Origin: Chryseobacterium gleum
GTDB taxonomy: Bacteria > Bacteroidota > Bacteroidia > Flavobacteriales_D > Crocinitomicaceae
DNA length: 34,637 nt
Direction of reading: 5' to 3'
Assembly: GCA_945888595.1 (NCBI GenBank)
Contig: CAMDAO010000017.1
Coordinates: forward strand, 1 to 34,637
The translations under genes and the position numbers were made by a program. The notes beneath the pieces were generated by a model. It worked only from the letters and a program-made list of their open reading frames with translations, was not told the DNA's origin and did not search any database. Below are positions 24,826 to 32,469 of the stretch, in pieces. How positions within the stretch are numbered: position 1 is the first letter of the stretch; each line of letters opens with the position of its first letter.

Positions 24826-25914
24826 ATGCAAGTGAAAAAATATTTTATACCCAAAATTATACTTACAGTTTTATGCTTGTTTAATCTTAACGCTCATGCT
24901 CAACTCTCTGGATTGGTAATTACAGGAACACCAGATAGTCCGAGTGGAGCAACTTGGACATACAATGCAACAATTGGTTCAGTTGTTTACGATTTGAAAG
25001 GATTAATTTATAAACCTTTGGGTACTGGAAATTTCCCAGCAGTTATAATTAATCATGGCACTGGTGGAAATACGGATGTAAATGGATATAGTGATAAAGT
25101 AGCCAAAGAAATGGTAACGTGGGGCTATGTTACTATTGCAACAAATTATTGTCACATGGGTACGAGTATGGCTTTTCCATGTGGTTCGCCAGGGGTTTGT
25201 ACAGGAATGACAGATTGGGGAGCTAGTTCGAATAATTTTTTACGTGCAATGAAAGTGTGGGATATTCTTGCGTCACTTACATATGTTGATACAAATTGTA
25301 TTGCAACTTTTGGTCATAGCAGAGGATCTTTTTTGACTACTGGATTAGCTGCAAATTATTCAGATAAATTTAATTGTGCGGGACATACGGATGGTGGAGT
25401 AGCTATTCCAGACCAAATAACAATGCCAACTTTGGTGATGGCAAACGATGTTATCATTCCATATATTTTGCACCATGGTGATTCAAGTGTTCAGGTTCCA
25501 ATAATAAACGATGACAATTTCGATTCAATTTTAACCCAAAATGGTGTAATTCATGACTATTATGTTTACACAGGTTACGTCCATTCGGATATGCCACATG
25601 ATTCATTGGTTTATGTTAGAACGCAAACTTTTTTTAATCAATACATTTGTAATACAACGACAGGGTATATAGACAATAATGTAATTTTTTCAAGGCTTAT
25701 TTTTTTTCCTAATCCCGCATCTATCGCCATCCAGTTAGAAATTCATGAAAAAAGTAATATGACAATTTATAACTTCACTGGACAAATCGTAATTTCAAGA
25801 ATAATATCTCCTAAGGAAAAAGTTGATATTTCGAATTTAGAAAATGGCGTCTATTTTATCTCACTATCAGAAGGAGAAAAAAATAAAACCGCAAAATTGA
25901 TTATTGCAAATTGA
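24826..25914 (+). CDS. Exported alpha/beta hydrolase with T9SS sorting domain
   Basis: 362 residues with a signal peptide ending near NAHA. The alpha/beta hydrolase domain (about 28-275) has the oxyanion-side INHGTGG and the nucleophile elbow GHSRGS with S165; YVHSDMPHDS may supply the catalytic His. The domain resembles PET-hydrolase/dienelactone-hydrolase-like exported esterases. The C-terminal 75 residues (IFFPNPASIAIQLEI...NLENGVYFISLSEG) form a T9SS sorting domain. Cotranscribed with the glycoside hydrolase-like gene, so the pair may act together on decorated polysaccharide. Confidence 0.8.
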   Translation: MQVKKYFIPKIILTVLCLFNLNAHAQLSGLVITGTPDSPSGATWTYNATIGSVVYDLKGLIYKPLGTGNFPAVIINHGTGGNTDVNGYSDKVAKEMVTWGYVTIATNYCHMGTSMAFPCGSPGVCTGMTDWGASSNNFLRAMKVWDILASLTYVDTNCIATFGHSRGSFLTTGLAANYSDKFNCAGHTDGGVAIPDQITMPTLVMANDVIIPYILHHGDSSVQVPIINDDNFDSILTQNGVIHDYYVYTGYVHSDMPHDSLVYVRTQTFFNQYICNTTTGYIDNNVIFSRLIFFPNPASIAIQLEIHEKSNMTIYNFTGQIVISRIISPKEKVDISNLENGVYFISLSEGEKNKTAKLIIAN

Positions 25915-25937
25915 CAATTGCATTACACACAGCACGA

Positions 25938-26067
25938 ACCGCTAACAGCACCTACAAGAAATTGGCGGTTCAGTGGTTCGTATGACAGTTTTGTGGTTAA
26001 TCAAACATTCGTTCTTCGTATGAACATTTGTGGTGAAAATCGCCAACTTCTTGTAGCTGCAAAACGT
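25938..26067 (+). repeat. attC-like site 5 (end of cassette 5), interrupted by an IS
   Basis: Opens with ACCGCTAAC; arms 25948-25967 and 26041-26060, loop 73 nt, then GC-AAAAC|GT followed at once by the IS end CAGGCTGTG. The stem has the conserved A.C at position 14 and a C.C mismatch at position 4. The missing right core, CGTTAGCGGC, lies at 27861-27870 on the other side of the IS. Confidence 0.82.
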
Positions 26068-27859
26068 CAGGCTGTGAAAAAACCTACATTTTCACACTCC
26101 ACCTGTCAAAATAGCTGTTTTTTTTTCGATTTTAAGCGTTGTATTGGGTTGTATTTTTAGGCTACGGATTTGTAATTCAAAATACGAAAGTTGTCATAGA
26201 GTCTTAAAAACAGCTGTTTTTTGTTCGATTTTAGGAAAGCAGGGTATTTTGGTTTCCATTTCTTGAGTTTTTCCAATAACTTTTCTATTCCCAGTATATT
26301 GATGGCCCGTTTCATATTATAAACCGTCATGATCAATGCCATTTCACCGTTTACTTTTTCAAGTCCTCTGAGGTTGGTGTGATTATATCCCCATTGCCGT
26401 TTGATGGTGCCAAATATATGTTCGTTAATCTATTCAGTTGTATTTTGATTTTTATTTGACTTCATGAGTTCCGCTGCGCTCCAGTTCTTGTCTTTTACGG
26501 TAAAGGTCTTTGTTTGCTTTGTAATGTAGTCCATTTTTCTCCACTGCATTAGCATATTGACTGCGGTCTATTTCTCTTCTACCGTCTGCTTTTGCGGTGC
26601 AAAGCTTTTGAACAGGACATGTTTTACAAGCAGGTGTTCGGTATTTTTTGAACTGATAACTATCTCGTTCTCGCGTCTTTTTGTGCCATGAACCAGTGGT
26701 AGTCAGAATGTTTCCTTCGGGACAAGTATACGTATCGGAAGCAGCATTGTAGTTGAATTTATCCACCATATAATCGGCGGTGGTTCCTTTATTGTTCGCA
26801 TTTACGATAGTTGGTGGACAAACCAAAGTGGTAATTCCAGCTTTTTGACATGTTTCAATTTCTCTTCCGTTGTGATATCCCTTGTCTAAAATAGCAGTGA
26901 AGCTTTTTTAACTTCAGATTTTCTTTTGTTTCTAAAGCAATACCGCTCATTGCATTTCGGTCGTTTCGGTTAATGGTATGCGTGGCAACCACCAGATTAT
27001 GTTTCTGATCAACAGCAGCTTGCACGTTATAACTCACCTCAACAACTTGACCTTGTACAAGCAAAGCCCTGGCATCGGGATCTGTAGTGCTAACCTGTGG
27101 CTCTCCGCTTGCTTCAATAGCTTTGGACAATTGTTCATATTTGATCTTATTGATGCTGAGTTTTGCTATTTTTTCTTGAATGTGAATCACTTTTTCTACA
27201 GACTTTTCGTTCAAATCGTTTTGTTCCAGGGCTGCTAAATATTCGTTTGTCTTTTCTTCAATATACGCCAAATGGCGTTCTATTTTTTTTGGACTATAGT
27301 TACTCTTTTTACTGTTGTTTGCGCGTACTTTTGTTCCACCATCGCTACAACTTCGCCAGTAATCAACTGCGCATCTTTCAAAAACAGCACAAAAAGTTTA
27401 AAGGTAGTTTTTAACGCTTTGGGATTGATTTTTCTGAAATCTGAAATACTGTGATAGTTGGATGCTAATCCTTCCAAAAGCCAATGCAATTCAACATTAC
27501 GAATCGCTTCTTTCTCCAATTTCCTGCTACTTCGCAAACCGTTTAAATACCCATAAAAATAGAGTTTCAAAAACACTTTGGGATTAAAGGCAGGTCTTCC
27601 TTCGGTTTTCAAGGTGGCTATCTCAAAACCCAATTTATCAAGTTCCAATTGCTCTACAAATGCATCCACAAACCGCACAGCATTTTCTTTCTCAATAAAT
27701 TCCTCCATGCTACGCATCTGAATTTGAAACCGATCTTGAACACCTAAATAACTCATTTTTATGGATTTATTTTACATAAATATACGGGTTTTGTAGGTAG
27801 TTATTAAACTTTAATTGCTATATTTATGAACTGATTAGTGTTGGTTTTTTCACAGACTG
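26068..27859 (-). mobile_element. IS1182-like insertion sequence, copy 1
   Basis: About 1.79 kb with inverted ends CAGGCTGTGAAAAAACC (left) and CAGTCTGTGAAAAAACC (right, read inwards). Flanks are AAAACGT on the left and CGTTAGCGG on the right, so CGT appears duplicated and the target was AAAACGTTAGCGG. Removing the IS and one CGT restores a normal attC-like right side. The exact length of the target duplication is not certain. Confidence 0.8.
26157..27756 (-). pseudogene. IS1182-family transposase, disrupted
   Basis: Four frame pieces make one transposase. The N-terminal part (27756-27280; MSYLGVQDRFQIQMRSMEEF, GRPAFNPKVFLKLYFYGYLNG, RNVELHWLLEGL) is the DUF772 region. A break occurs at an A8 run directly before TAG near 27280, a second at an A6 run near 26893, and stops follow at 26452 and near 26430 before the C-terminal EHIFGTIKRQWGY segment. 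Restoring frame at each point gives normal family sequence (for example LDKGYHNGREIETC), so the gene is decayed and not naturally split. Confidence 0.85.
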
Positions 27860-27861
27860 CC

Positions 27862-27937
27862 GTTAGCGGCAAGGCTAGGGGACGCGCTAACATCAAATTT
27901 TCGTGCTGACATTGGACGACAGAAAAGCCAACGCTTC
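27862..27937 (+). other. Start of a possible sixth cassette (orphan right core)
   Basis: GTTAGCGGC is the right core of attC-like site 5, displaced by the IS. Within 30 bp lies GCGCTAAC, a 7-of-8 complement of the core, but no 20-nt stem follows. No GCCGCTAAC partner was found to the end of the window. The words CTAACATCAAA and ACGACAGAAAAGCC resemble the start of cassette 1. Confidence 0.5.
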
Positions 27938-28002
27938 GTAAAATTAAAAGAGGTGCAAGCCAACACACAAAACCAACCCGTTTGCACCACATTTAATTTT
28001 AC
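27938..28002. repeat. Second-family hairpin, copy 3 (before the arsenic operon)
   Basis: Arms 27938-27959 (GTAAAATTAAAAGAGGTGCA...) and 27981-28002 (TTTGCACCACATTTAATTTT...) pair with the same two A.A mismatches as copy 1 and in the same order, followed by CCAACCGCACC. The stem bases differ from copy 1 but pairing is kept. Confidence 0.74.
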
Positions 28003-28094
28003 CCCAACCGCACCCAAAGCCCACCCACCACCCGACAATTTGGACGACAAGAAGAAGTTTGAAAATTTAATTGCTCAATTCAAAATATTTATCG

Positions 28095-28102
28095 TAATAT
28101 TG
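28095..28102 (+). promoter_or_regulatory. Candidate promoter of the arsenic operon
   Basis: TAATATTG (seven of eight to TAnnTTTG) with a TTG about 21 bp upstream in TTTAATTGC, 19 bp before the arsR start. ArsR would be expected to bind in this region; no clear operator palindrome was resolved. Confidence 0.45.
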
Positions 28103-28120
28103 CAATTTAAATATGAAGTT

Positions 28121-28453
28121 ATGGGTGCTACAAAGACAGAACATTTTACAGACAAACAAAACACAATAGCGACAATTGCTAAAGCGTTGGGACATCCTGC
28201 AAGGGTTGCCATTATTGACTATTTGCTAAAAGTGGACGCTTGTATTTGTGGCGATATTGTAAACGAATTGCCATTGGCACAGCCGACAGTTTCGCAACAT
28301 TTGAAGGAACTCAAAACCGCAGGACTTATCAAAGGTGACATTGAAGGAAACACAATTTGCTACTGCATAGACGAAAAAGCCCTTGACAAACTGCAAAGCT
28401 ATTTTGCAAACATTTCAACCAAATTAGAAAAGAAGAAAAAAGATTGTTGTTAA
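28121..28453 (+). CDS. arsR: ArsR-family arsenic-responsive repressor
   Basis: The ATG at 28121 gives 110 residues; the upstream in-frame extension runs through the hairpin and is rejected. Winged-helix sequence ALGHPARVAIIDYLLK and the recognition helix LAQPTVSQHLKELKTAGLI are clear. C41 and C43 in DACICGDIV match the metalloid-binding CxC of ArsR, and two further Cys end the protein. It should repress the operon until arsenite binds. Confidence 0.9.
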   Translation: MGATKTEHFTDKQNTIATIAKALGHPARVAIIDYLLKVDACICGDIVNELPLAQPTVSQHLKELKTAGLIKGDIEGNTICYCIDEKALDKLQSYFANISTKLEKKKKDCC

Positions 28454-28473
28454 CCAAACAAATAAAAAGCAAA

Positions 28474-28941
28474 ATGAAATTATCAGAAATAAAAAAACAT
28501 TTAAGCACTGCCGAAGCAGTGAATTTTGAACTTCAAAATGGAACTTCAGTTCCCGAACATTTTCACGTTACAGAAGTTGGCGTAGTAACCAAACACTTTA
28601 TTGACTGCGGTGGGACAATCAGAAATGAGAAAGTAGCAAACTTTCAATTGTGGGATGCAAACGATTTTGAACATCGCTTGAAACCTGCAAAATTGCTCAA
28701 CATCATTAAACTTTCCGAAGAAAAATTGGGAATGGAAGATTTGGAAATTGAAGTTGAGTATCAAGCCGAAACAATCGGTAAGTATGATTTAGATTTTAAT
28801 GGAAAAGACTTTGTGCTTGTTTCAAAACAAACTGCTTGTTTAGCTTCTGACAGTTGTGGAATTCCACAAGAAAAGTTGAAAGTAAATTTAGCAGATGTAA
28901 CAACTCAAAATTCTTGTAAGCCAGGCGGTGGTTGTTGTTAA
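28474..28941 (+). CDS. DUF6428-like protein of the arsenic operon
   Basis: 155 residues from the ATG at 28474, 20 bp after arsR. Sequence such as VPEHFHVTEVGVVTKHFIDCGGTIRNE and LQLWDANDFEHRL-type wording (here FQLWDANDFEHRL) is typical of small proteins found next to arsR in Bacteroidota. The C-terminus ends NSCKPGGGCC, and CLASDSCG lies upstream, so it is Cys-rich at its end and may hold a metalloid. The biochemical function is not known. Confidence 0.75.
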   Translation: MKLSEIKKHLSTAEAVNFELQNGTSVPEHFHVTEVGVVTKHFIDCGGTIRNEKVANFQLWDANDFEHRLKPAKLLNIIKLSEEKLGMEDLEIEVEYQAETIGKYDLDFNGKDFVLVSKQTACLASDSCGIPQEKLKVNLADVTTQNSCKPGGGCC

Positions 28942-28956
28942 TTTAAATACAGTAAA

Positions 28957-29667
28957 ATGAAAATAATAAAAAAAACAATTCTTTTGACTTTATGCACCAT
29001 TGGTATATTAACTATTTCATCTTATAAGCAAATGAAAAAAGAAGAATTATTTCCAAAGCTATCAACTTATTGCGAGAAGCTTTCAGAAGAGTTTATTCAA
29101 ATACCCGATGAACGAAAAGTAGAACTAAAAGATATAGCTAATTTTATAGTGGAACAAAGAAAAGAACATAAACCAGCTAATTTACTGTTTGTATGCACAA
29201 GTAATTCACGCAGAAGTCACATGGCACAAGTATGGTCTCAAATTGCTTCCTATTATTATAACATTGATAGTGTATTTACATTTTCGGGAGGCACCGAACA
29301 AACTCGTGTAAACATTAATGCCATTGATGCACTAAATAGAACAGGAATTGAAATTTACTCAAATAATCAGGGCGACAACCCATTAAGGTATGTTAGGGTT
29401 GGTAATAAAATCAATCCTTGGGTTATTTTTTCTAAAAAATATACTGATGCTACAAATCCAAAAAATAATTTTGCTGCTGTTATGGTATGCTCCGAAGCCG
29501 ACAAAGCATGTCCTTTTGTTGAGGGTGCCGAATCAAGAATTGGCTTGCCATATCAAGATCCAAAAGAATTTGACAATTCCCCATTAAAAGAAGCAAAGTA
29601 TGACGAACGTTGCCGTCAAATTGCAAGAGAAATGTTTTATATAATGGACTTTGTTTCAAAAAAATAA
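28957..29667 (+). CDS. Arsenate reductase-like LMW protein-tyrosine phosphatase family protein
   Basis: 236 residues. The low-molecular-weight phosphatase loop is CTSNSRRS (C80, R86) after NLLFV, and an Asp follows in PYQDPKEFD. It is expected to reduce arsenate to arsenite for the pump encoded next. Residues 1-25 form a hydrophobic signal-like segment (ILLTLCTIGILTI) not usual for this cytoplasmic enzyme. An internal Met at residue 26 (ATG at 29032, MKKEELFPKLSTY) matches where homologues normally begin, so either start is possible. Confidence 0.82.
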   Translation: MKIIKKTILLTLCTIGILTISSYKQMKKEELFPKLSTYCEKLSEEFIQIPDERKVELKDIANFIVEQRKEHKPANLLFVCTSNSRRSHMAQVWSQIASYYYNIDSVFTFSGGTEQTRVNINAIDALNRTGIEIYSNNQGDNPLRYVRVGNKINPWVIFSKKYTDATNPKNNFAAVMVCSEADKACPFVEGAESRIGLPYQDPKEFDNSPLKEAKYDERCRQIAREMFYIMDFVSKK

Positions 29668-29670
29668 ATT

Positions 29671-30741
29671 ATGTCAGCAAATGATTGTGCGCCTGTGGCT
29701 GAAAGAAAGAAACTCAGTTTCTTAGACCGTTTTCTTACCTTATGGATTTTTATTGCAATGGCGTTTGGCGTTGGTATCGGCTATTTCATTCCTTCAAGTA
29801 GCAATATAATCAATTCCTTTTCAAGTGGAACAACCAATATACCTTTAGCCATTGGCCTAATATTAATGATGTATCCACCACTTGCCAAAGTGAAATATGA
29901 GCAAATGGGTAAGGTTTTTAAAAACACAAAAGTACTTGGAGCTTCATTATTTTTAAACTGGCTTGTTGGACCTGTATTGATGTTTTTTTTAGCATTGACT
30001 TTTCTTCAAGGCTATCCCGAATATATGATTGGATTAATCTTGATTGGATTAGCCCGTTGCATTGCAATGGTTGTAGTTTGGAACGATTTAGCAGACGGAA
30101 GCAGAGAATACGCAGCAGGATTGATTGCACTGAACAGCATCTTTCAAGTGCTTTTATACAGTGTTTACGCATATGTTTTTATCTCAATACTTCCACCCAT
30201 ATTTGGATTTGATGGTTTTGAAGTAAACATTAGTATTGGTCAAATTGCCGAAAGTGTAGGTATTTATTTGGGAATTCCATTTGCATTAGGTATCCTCAGC
30301 CGTTATTCTTTAATTAAATGGAAAGGTGCAGAATGGTTTCAAAACAAATTCGTTCCTATGATTTCCCCAATCACACTTGTTGCTTTGCTTTTTACAATTG
30401 TTCTAATGTTCAGCTTAAAAGGCAAACTTATTGTTCAAATTCCAATGGACGTTGTTCGTATTGCTATTCCACTAATTATTTATTTTGTGGTAATGTTTAT
30501 TGTAAGTTTTTTCGTGGGTAAATACTTCGGTGCTGATTATTCAAAAAGCACATCCATTGCATTTACAGCAACTGGAAATAATTTTGAATTAGCGATTGCA
30601 GTAGCAATTGGTGTTTTTGGTATTAATAGTGGGCAAGCATTTGCAGGGGTTATCGGTCCTTTAGTTGAAGTTCCTGCACTAATTGCATTGGTAAACGTGG
30701 CGTTTTGGTTTAGAAAAAAATATTTCAATGATAAAATTTAA
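29671..30741 (+). CDS. ACR3-family arsenite efflux transporter
   Basis: 356 residues and about ten membrane segments. [18 protein letters not shown] contains the conserved membrane Cys (C130) of the ACR3 family, and [18 protein letters not shown] matches the later conserved helix. It exports arsenite using the proton motive force. It lies 3 bp after the reductase gene and 8 bp before the phosphoesterase gene. Confidence 0.93.
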   Translation: MSANDCAPVAERKKLSFLDRFLTLWIFIAMAFGVGIGYFIPSSSNIINSFSSGTTNIPLAIGLILMMYPPLAKVKYEQMGKVFKNTKVLGASLFLNWLVGPVLMFFLALTFLQGYPEYMIGLILIGLARCIAMVVVWNDLADGSREYAAGLIALNSIFQVLLYSVYAYVFISILPPIFGFDGFEVNISIGQIAESVGIYLGIPFALGILSRYSLIKWKGAEWFQNKFVPMISPITLVALLFTIVLMFSLKGKLIVQIPMDVVRIAIPLIIYFVVMFIVSFFVGKYFGADYSKSTSIAFTATGNNFELAIAVAIGVFGINSGQAFAGVIGPLVEVPALIALVNVAFWFRKKYFNDKI

Positions 30742-30749
30742 TACAGAAA

Positions 30750-31523
30750 ATGAAAATTGCATTATTCTCCGACATCCACTCAAATCTTCCTGCATTGGAA
30801 GCATTTTTTAAAGACCTTGAAACCACAAAACCCGATGTGGTTTATTGTTTGGGCGACTTAGTAGGCTACAACATTTGGCCAAACGAAGTAATAAACGAAA
30901 TTAGAAAAAGAGGTATTCCGACCATTGCAGGGAATTATGATTTTGGTGTTGGCAGAACTTCGGACGACTGCGGTTGCGCTTACAAAACAGACGAAGAAAA
31001 AGGAATGGGTGTTCAGTCAATTGCTTTGACAAATTCATTAGTAAAACCCGAAGAACGCCAGTATTTGCGGATACTTCCTGCACATATTCAAGTGGAGTAT
31101 CAACTCAACAACGACCATTTATTTTTATTGATGGTTCACGGAAGTCCACGAAAAATAAACGAATATTTATTTGAAGACCGTGACGAAAAAAGTATGCTCC
31201 GCATATTGGAAACTTCAAATGCTGACTTGATGTTTTTTGGACACACTCACAAACCGTATCACCGCATTTTTGAATACGACAAAGACGGACAAAAAGCATT
31301 TCGGCACGCCATCAATTTAGGTTCAATTGGCAAACCAAAAGACGGAGACCCAAGAGGCTGTTATGTTATGATTACTATAAACGACAACAGTAGCAAGTTT
31401 GACAAAGACAGTATAAAAGTTGAATTTATTCGGGTTGCTTATGATGTAGAAAAAGCAGCAAAGGCAATAGAAGAAAGCATTTTACCAAATGCTTATGCAG
31501 AAATGCTAAGAAAAGGATTTTAA
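30750..31523 (+). CDS. Metallophosphoesterase of the arsenic operon
   Basis: 257 residues. Calcineurin-like metal motifs in order: LFSDIHSNL (D8, H10), LGDLVGYN, AGNYDFG, MVHGSP and FGHTHKPY. The substrate is unknown. Co-occurrence with ACR3 suggests removal of a phosphorylated or arsenylated compound, but this is inference only. It contains a Cys pair in DDCGCAYKTDE that is not part of the fold signature and might sense metal. Confidence 0.8.
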   Translation: MKIALFSDIHSNLPALEAFFKDLETTKPDVVYCLGDLVGYNIWPNEVINEIRKRGIPTIAGNYDFGVGRTSDDCGCAYKTDEEKGMGVQSIALTNSLVKPEERQYLRILPAHIQVEYQLNNDHLFLLMVHGSPRKINEYLFEDRDEKSMLRILETSNADLMFFGHTHKPYHRIFEYDKDGQKAFRHAINLGSIGKPKDGDPRGCYVMITINDNSSKFDKDSIKVEFIRVAYDVEKAAKAIEESILPNAYAEMLRKGF

Positions 31524-31527
31524 GAAA

Positions 31528-32262
31528 ATGAAGAGAATTTTATTTTTTACCGCTATAACCTTCATTGCTTTTCAAAATACAAAAGCACAATCAACTTATG
31601 TTGGCGGACTTTTCCCGACTATTGACCATTCGGGAACAATCACAAAACATTTAGATTATAGCTTTTATTATTTCGGTGCATTTCCGTTGGTCAAATTCAA
31701 CAAGCCCGACATTTCTAAAGACGCAAATTTTTTATTGTTCTATTCTGAGCAGGCATTAACATTCAATTTAAACAAGCATTTATCTTTTACTGGAAGTTAT
31801 GTTTACCAAAGAGAAAATGTAACTAAAGACAACTACTCAAACGAAAATCGTGTTCACATTCAAGCCACCTACAAACATTTGGCAAAGACAATAAATCTAA
31901 AGCACCGTTTGCGTTTTGATAGCCGTTTTGTTCATAATAGAACAACAGGAGAAACGCCATACACACACCGTTTGCGTTACCTCATTGGACTTGATGTTCC
32001 AATTAAAAGCAAGAAAAATAATTTATACTTTACAGCATACGAAGAAGCATTTTTTAATACTTTCAAAAATGCAGGTGCGGTTTACGGAGAGAATTGGGCT
32101 TATGCTGCAATTGGCGTAAAACTCAACGACAAAAACAAAATAGAAACTGGACCGCTTTACATCACTTGGAACACAGGCGGAAACAATTGGTTTCATCAAT
32201 ACTATTTACAACTGACTTGGGTTTCACATTTGGACTTTACTAAACCTAAACAGACAAAGTAG
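31528..32262 (+). CDS. DUF2490-like outer-membrane protein
   Basis: 244 residues with a signal peptide (MKRILFFTAITFIAFQNTKAQ). Alternating aromatic strands such as FSFTGSYVYQRENV-type wording (LSFTGSYVYQRENV), KTINLKHRLRFDSRFVHN and YYLQLTWVSHLDF suggest a small beta-barrel, as in DUF2490. It is the last gene of the arsenic operon, 4 bp after the phosphoesterase gene. Role in arsenic handling unknown. Confidence 0.72.
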   Translation: MKRILFFTAITFIAFQNTKAQSTYVGGLFPTIDHSGTITKHLDYSFYYFGAFPLVKFNKPDISKDANFLLFYSEQALTFNLNKHLSFTGSYVYQRENVTKDNYSNENRVHIQATYKHLAKTINLKHRLRFDSRFVHNRTTGETPYTHRLRYLIGLDVPIKSKKNNLYFTAYEEAFFNTFKNAGAVYGENWAYAAIGVKLNDKNKIETGPLYITWNTGGNNWFHQYYLQLTWVSHLDFTKPKQTK

Positions 32263-32270
32263 CCAACACA

Positions 32271-32342
32271 TTTGGTGGCACATTTGTATTTTTTTTTTTC
32301 AGCACACCGACCAAAGCTAAAAAAATCCAAAAGAGCCACCAA
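32271..32342. repeat. Second-family hairpin, copy 4 (after the arsenic operon)
   Basis: Arms TTTGGTGGCACATTTG...TTTTTT (from 32271) and AAAAAAATCCAAAAGAGCCACCAA (to 32342) pair with the conserved CACATTT/AAAGAG mismatch, in the same order as copy 2, followed by CCAACGCAC. The lower stem (TTGGTGGC/GCCACCAA) is unlike the other copies but fully paired. Confidence 0.7.
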
Positions 32343-32437
32343 GCCAACGCACAGGGACAGTACAAACTTGACACAACAGACCGTTGACCGAAAGAAGCCC
32401 AGCAGGTAACATTTAGCGAACTAGCAGAAAAAAGTCC

Positions 32438-32469
32438 AAAAAAAGAGTCCAATACGTGGACTTTTTTTT
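32438..32469. terminator. Intrinsic terminator after the arsenic operon
   Basis: A-rich tract and GTCCA pair with TGGAC and an eight-T run, with the 5-nt loop ATACG. It can act in both directions, ending the arsenic operon on the plus strand and the IS91-like remnant on the minus strand. Confidence 0.7.

Larger units (their letters stand above)
12570..26065 (+). mobile_element. Integron-like array of five gene cassettes
   Basis: Inferred cassettes: 1, 12570-19054 (6485 bp, ubiquitin-like operon); 2, 19055-20850 (1796 bp, beta-helix protein); 3, 20851-21900 (1050 bp, sulfurtransferase); 4, 21901-22940 (1040 bp, GIY-YIG); 5, 22941-26065 (3125 bp, two T9SS proteins). The first nine bases of each cassette are the exact reverse complement of the nine bases opening its own 3' site: GTTACAAGC/GCTTGTAAC, GTTAGTGGC/GCCACTAAC, GTTGTGCGA/TCGCACAAC, GTTAGCAGT/ACTGCTAAC, GTTAGCGGT/ACCGCTAAC. 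This is the expected product when circular cassettes with a symmetric core are cut before GTT and inserted in series. All genes are on the plus strand, reading towards their attC-like site. Confidence 0.88.

Noticed and set aside
18928-26067. CRISPR array
   Set aside because: The repeats are kilobases apart, structured and separated by genes; no short regular repeat-spacer pattern exists.
25918-26160. An 80-codon open frame at the end of cassette 5
   Set aside because: It runs through attC-like site 5 and into the IS end; its sequence is explained by the site.
27280-27300. Programmed -1 frameshift at A8-TAG in the IS transposase
   Set aside because: The motif would permit it, but a second frame break and further stops downstream show general decay, and the family normally uses one frame.
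27862-32440. The arsenic operon as a complete sixth cassette
   Set aside because: It has a start core but no complementary end or 20-nt stem site after it within the window.
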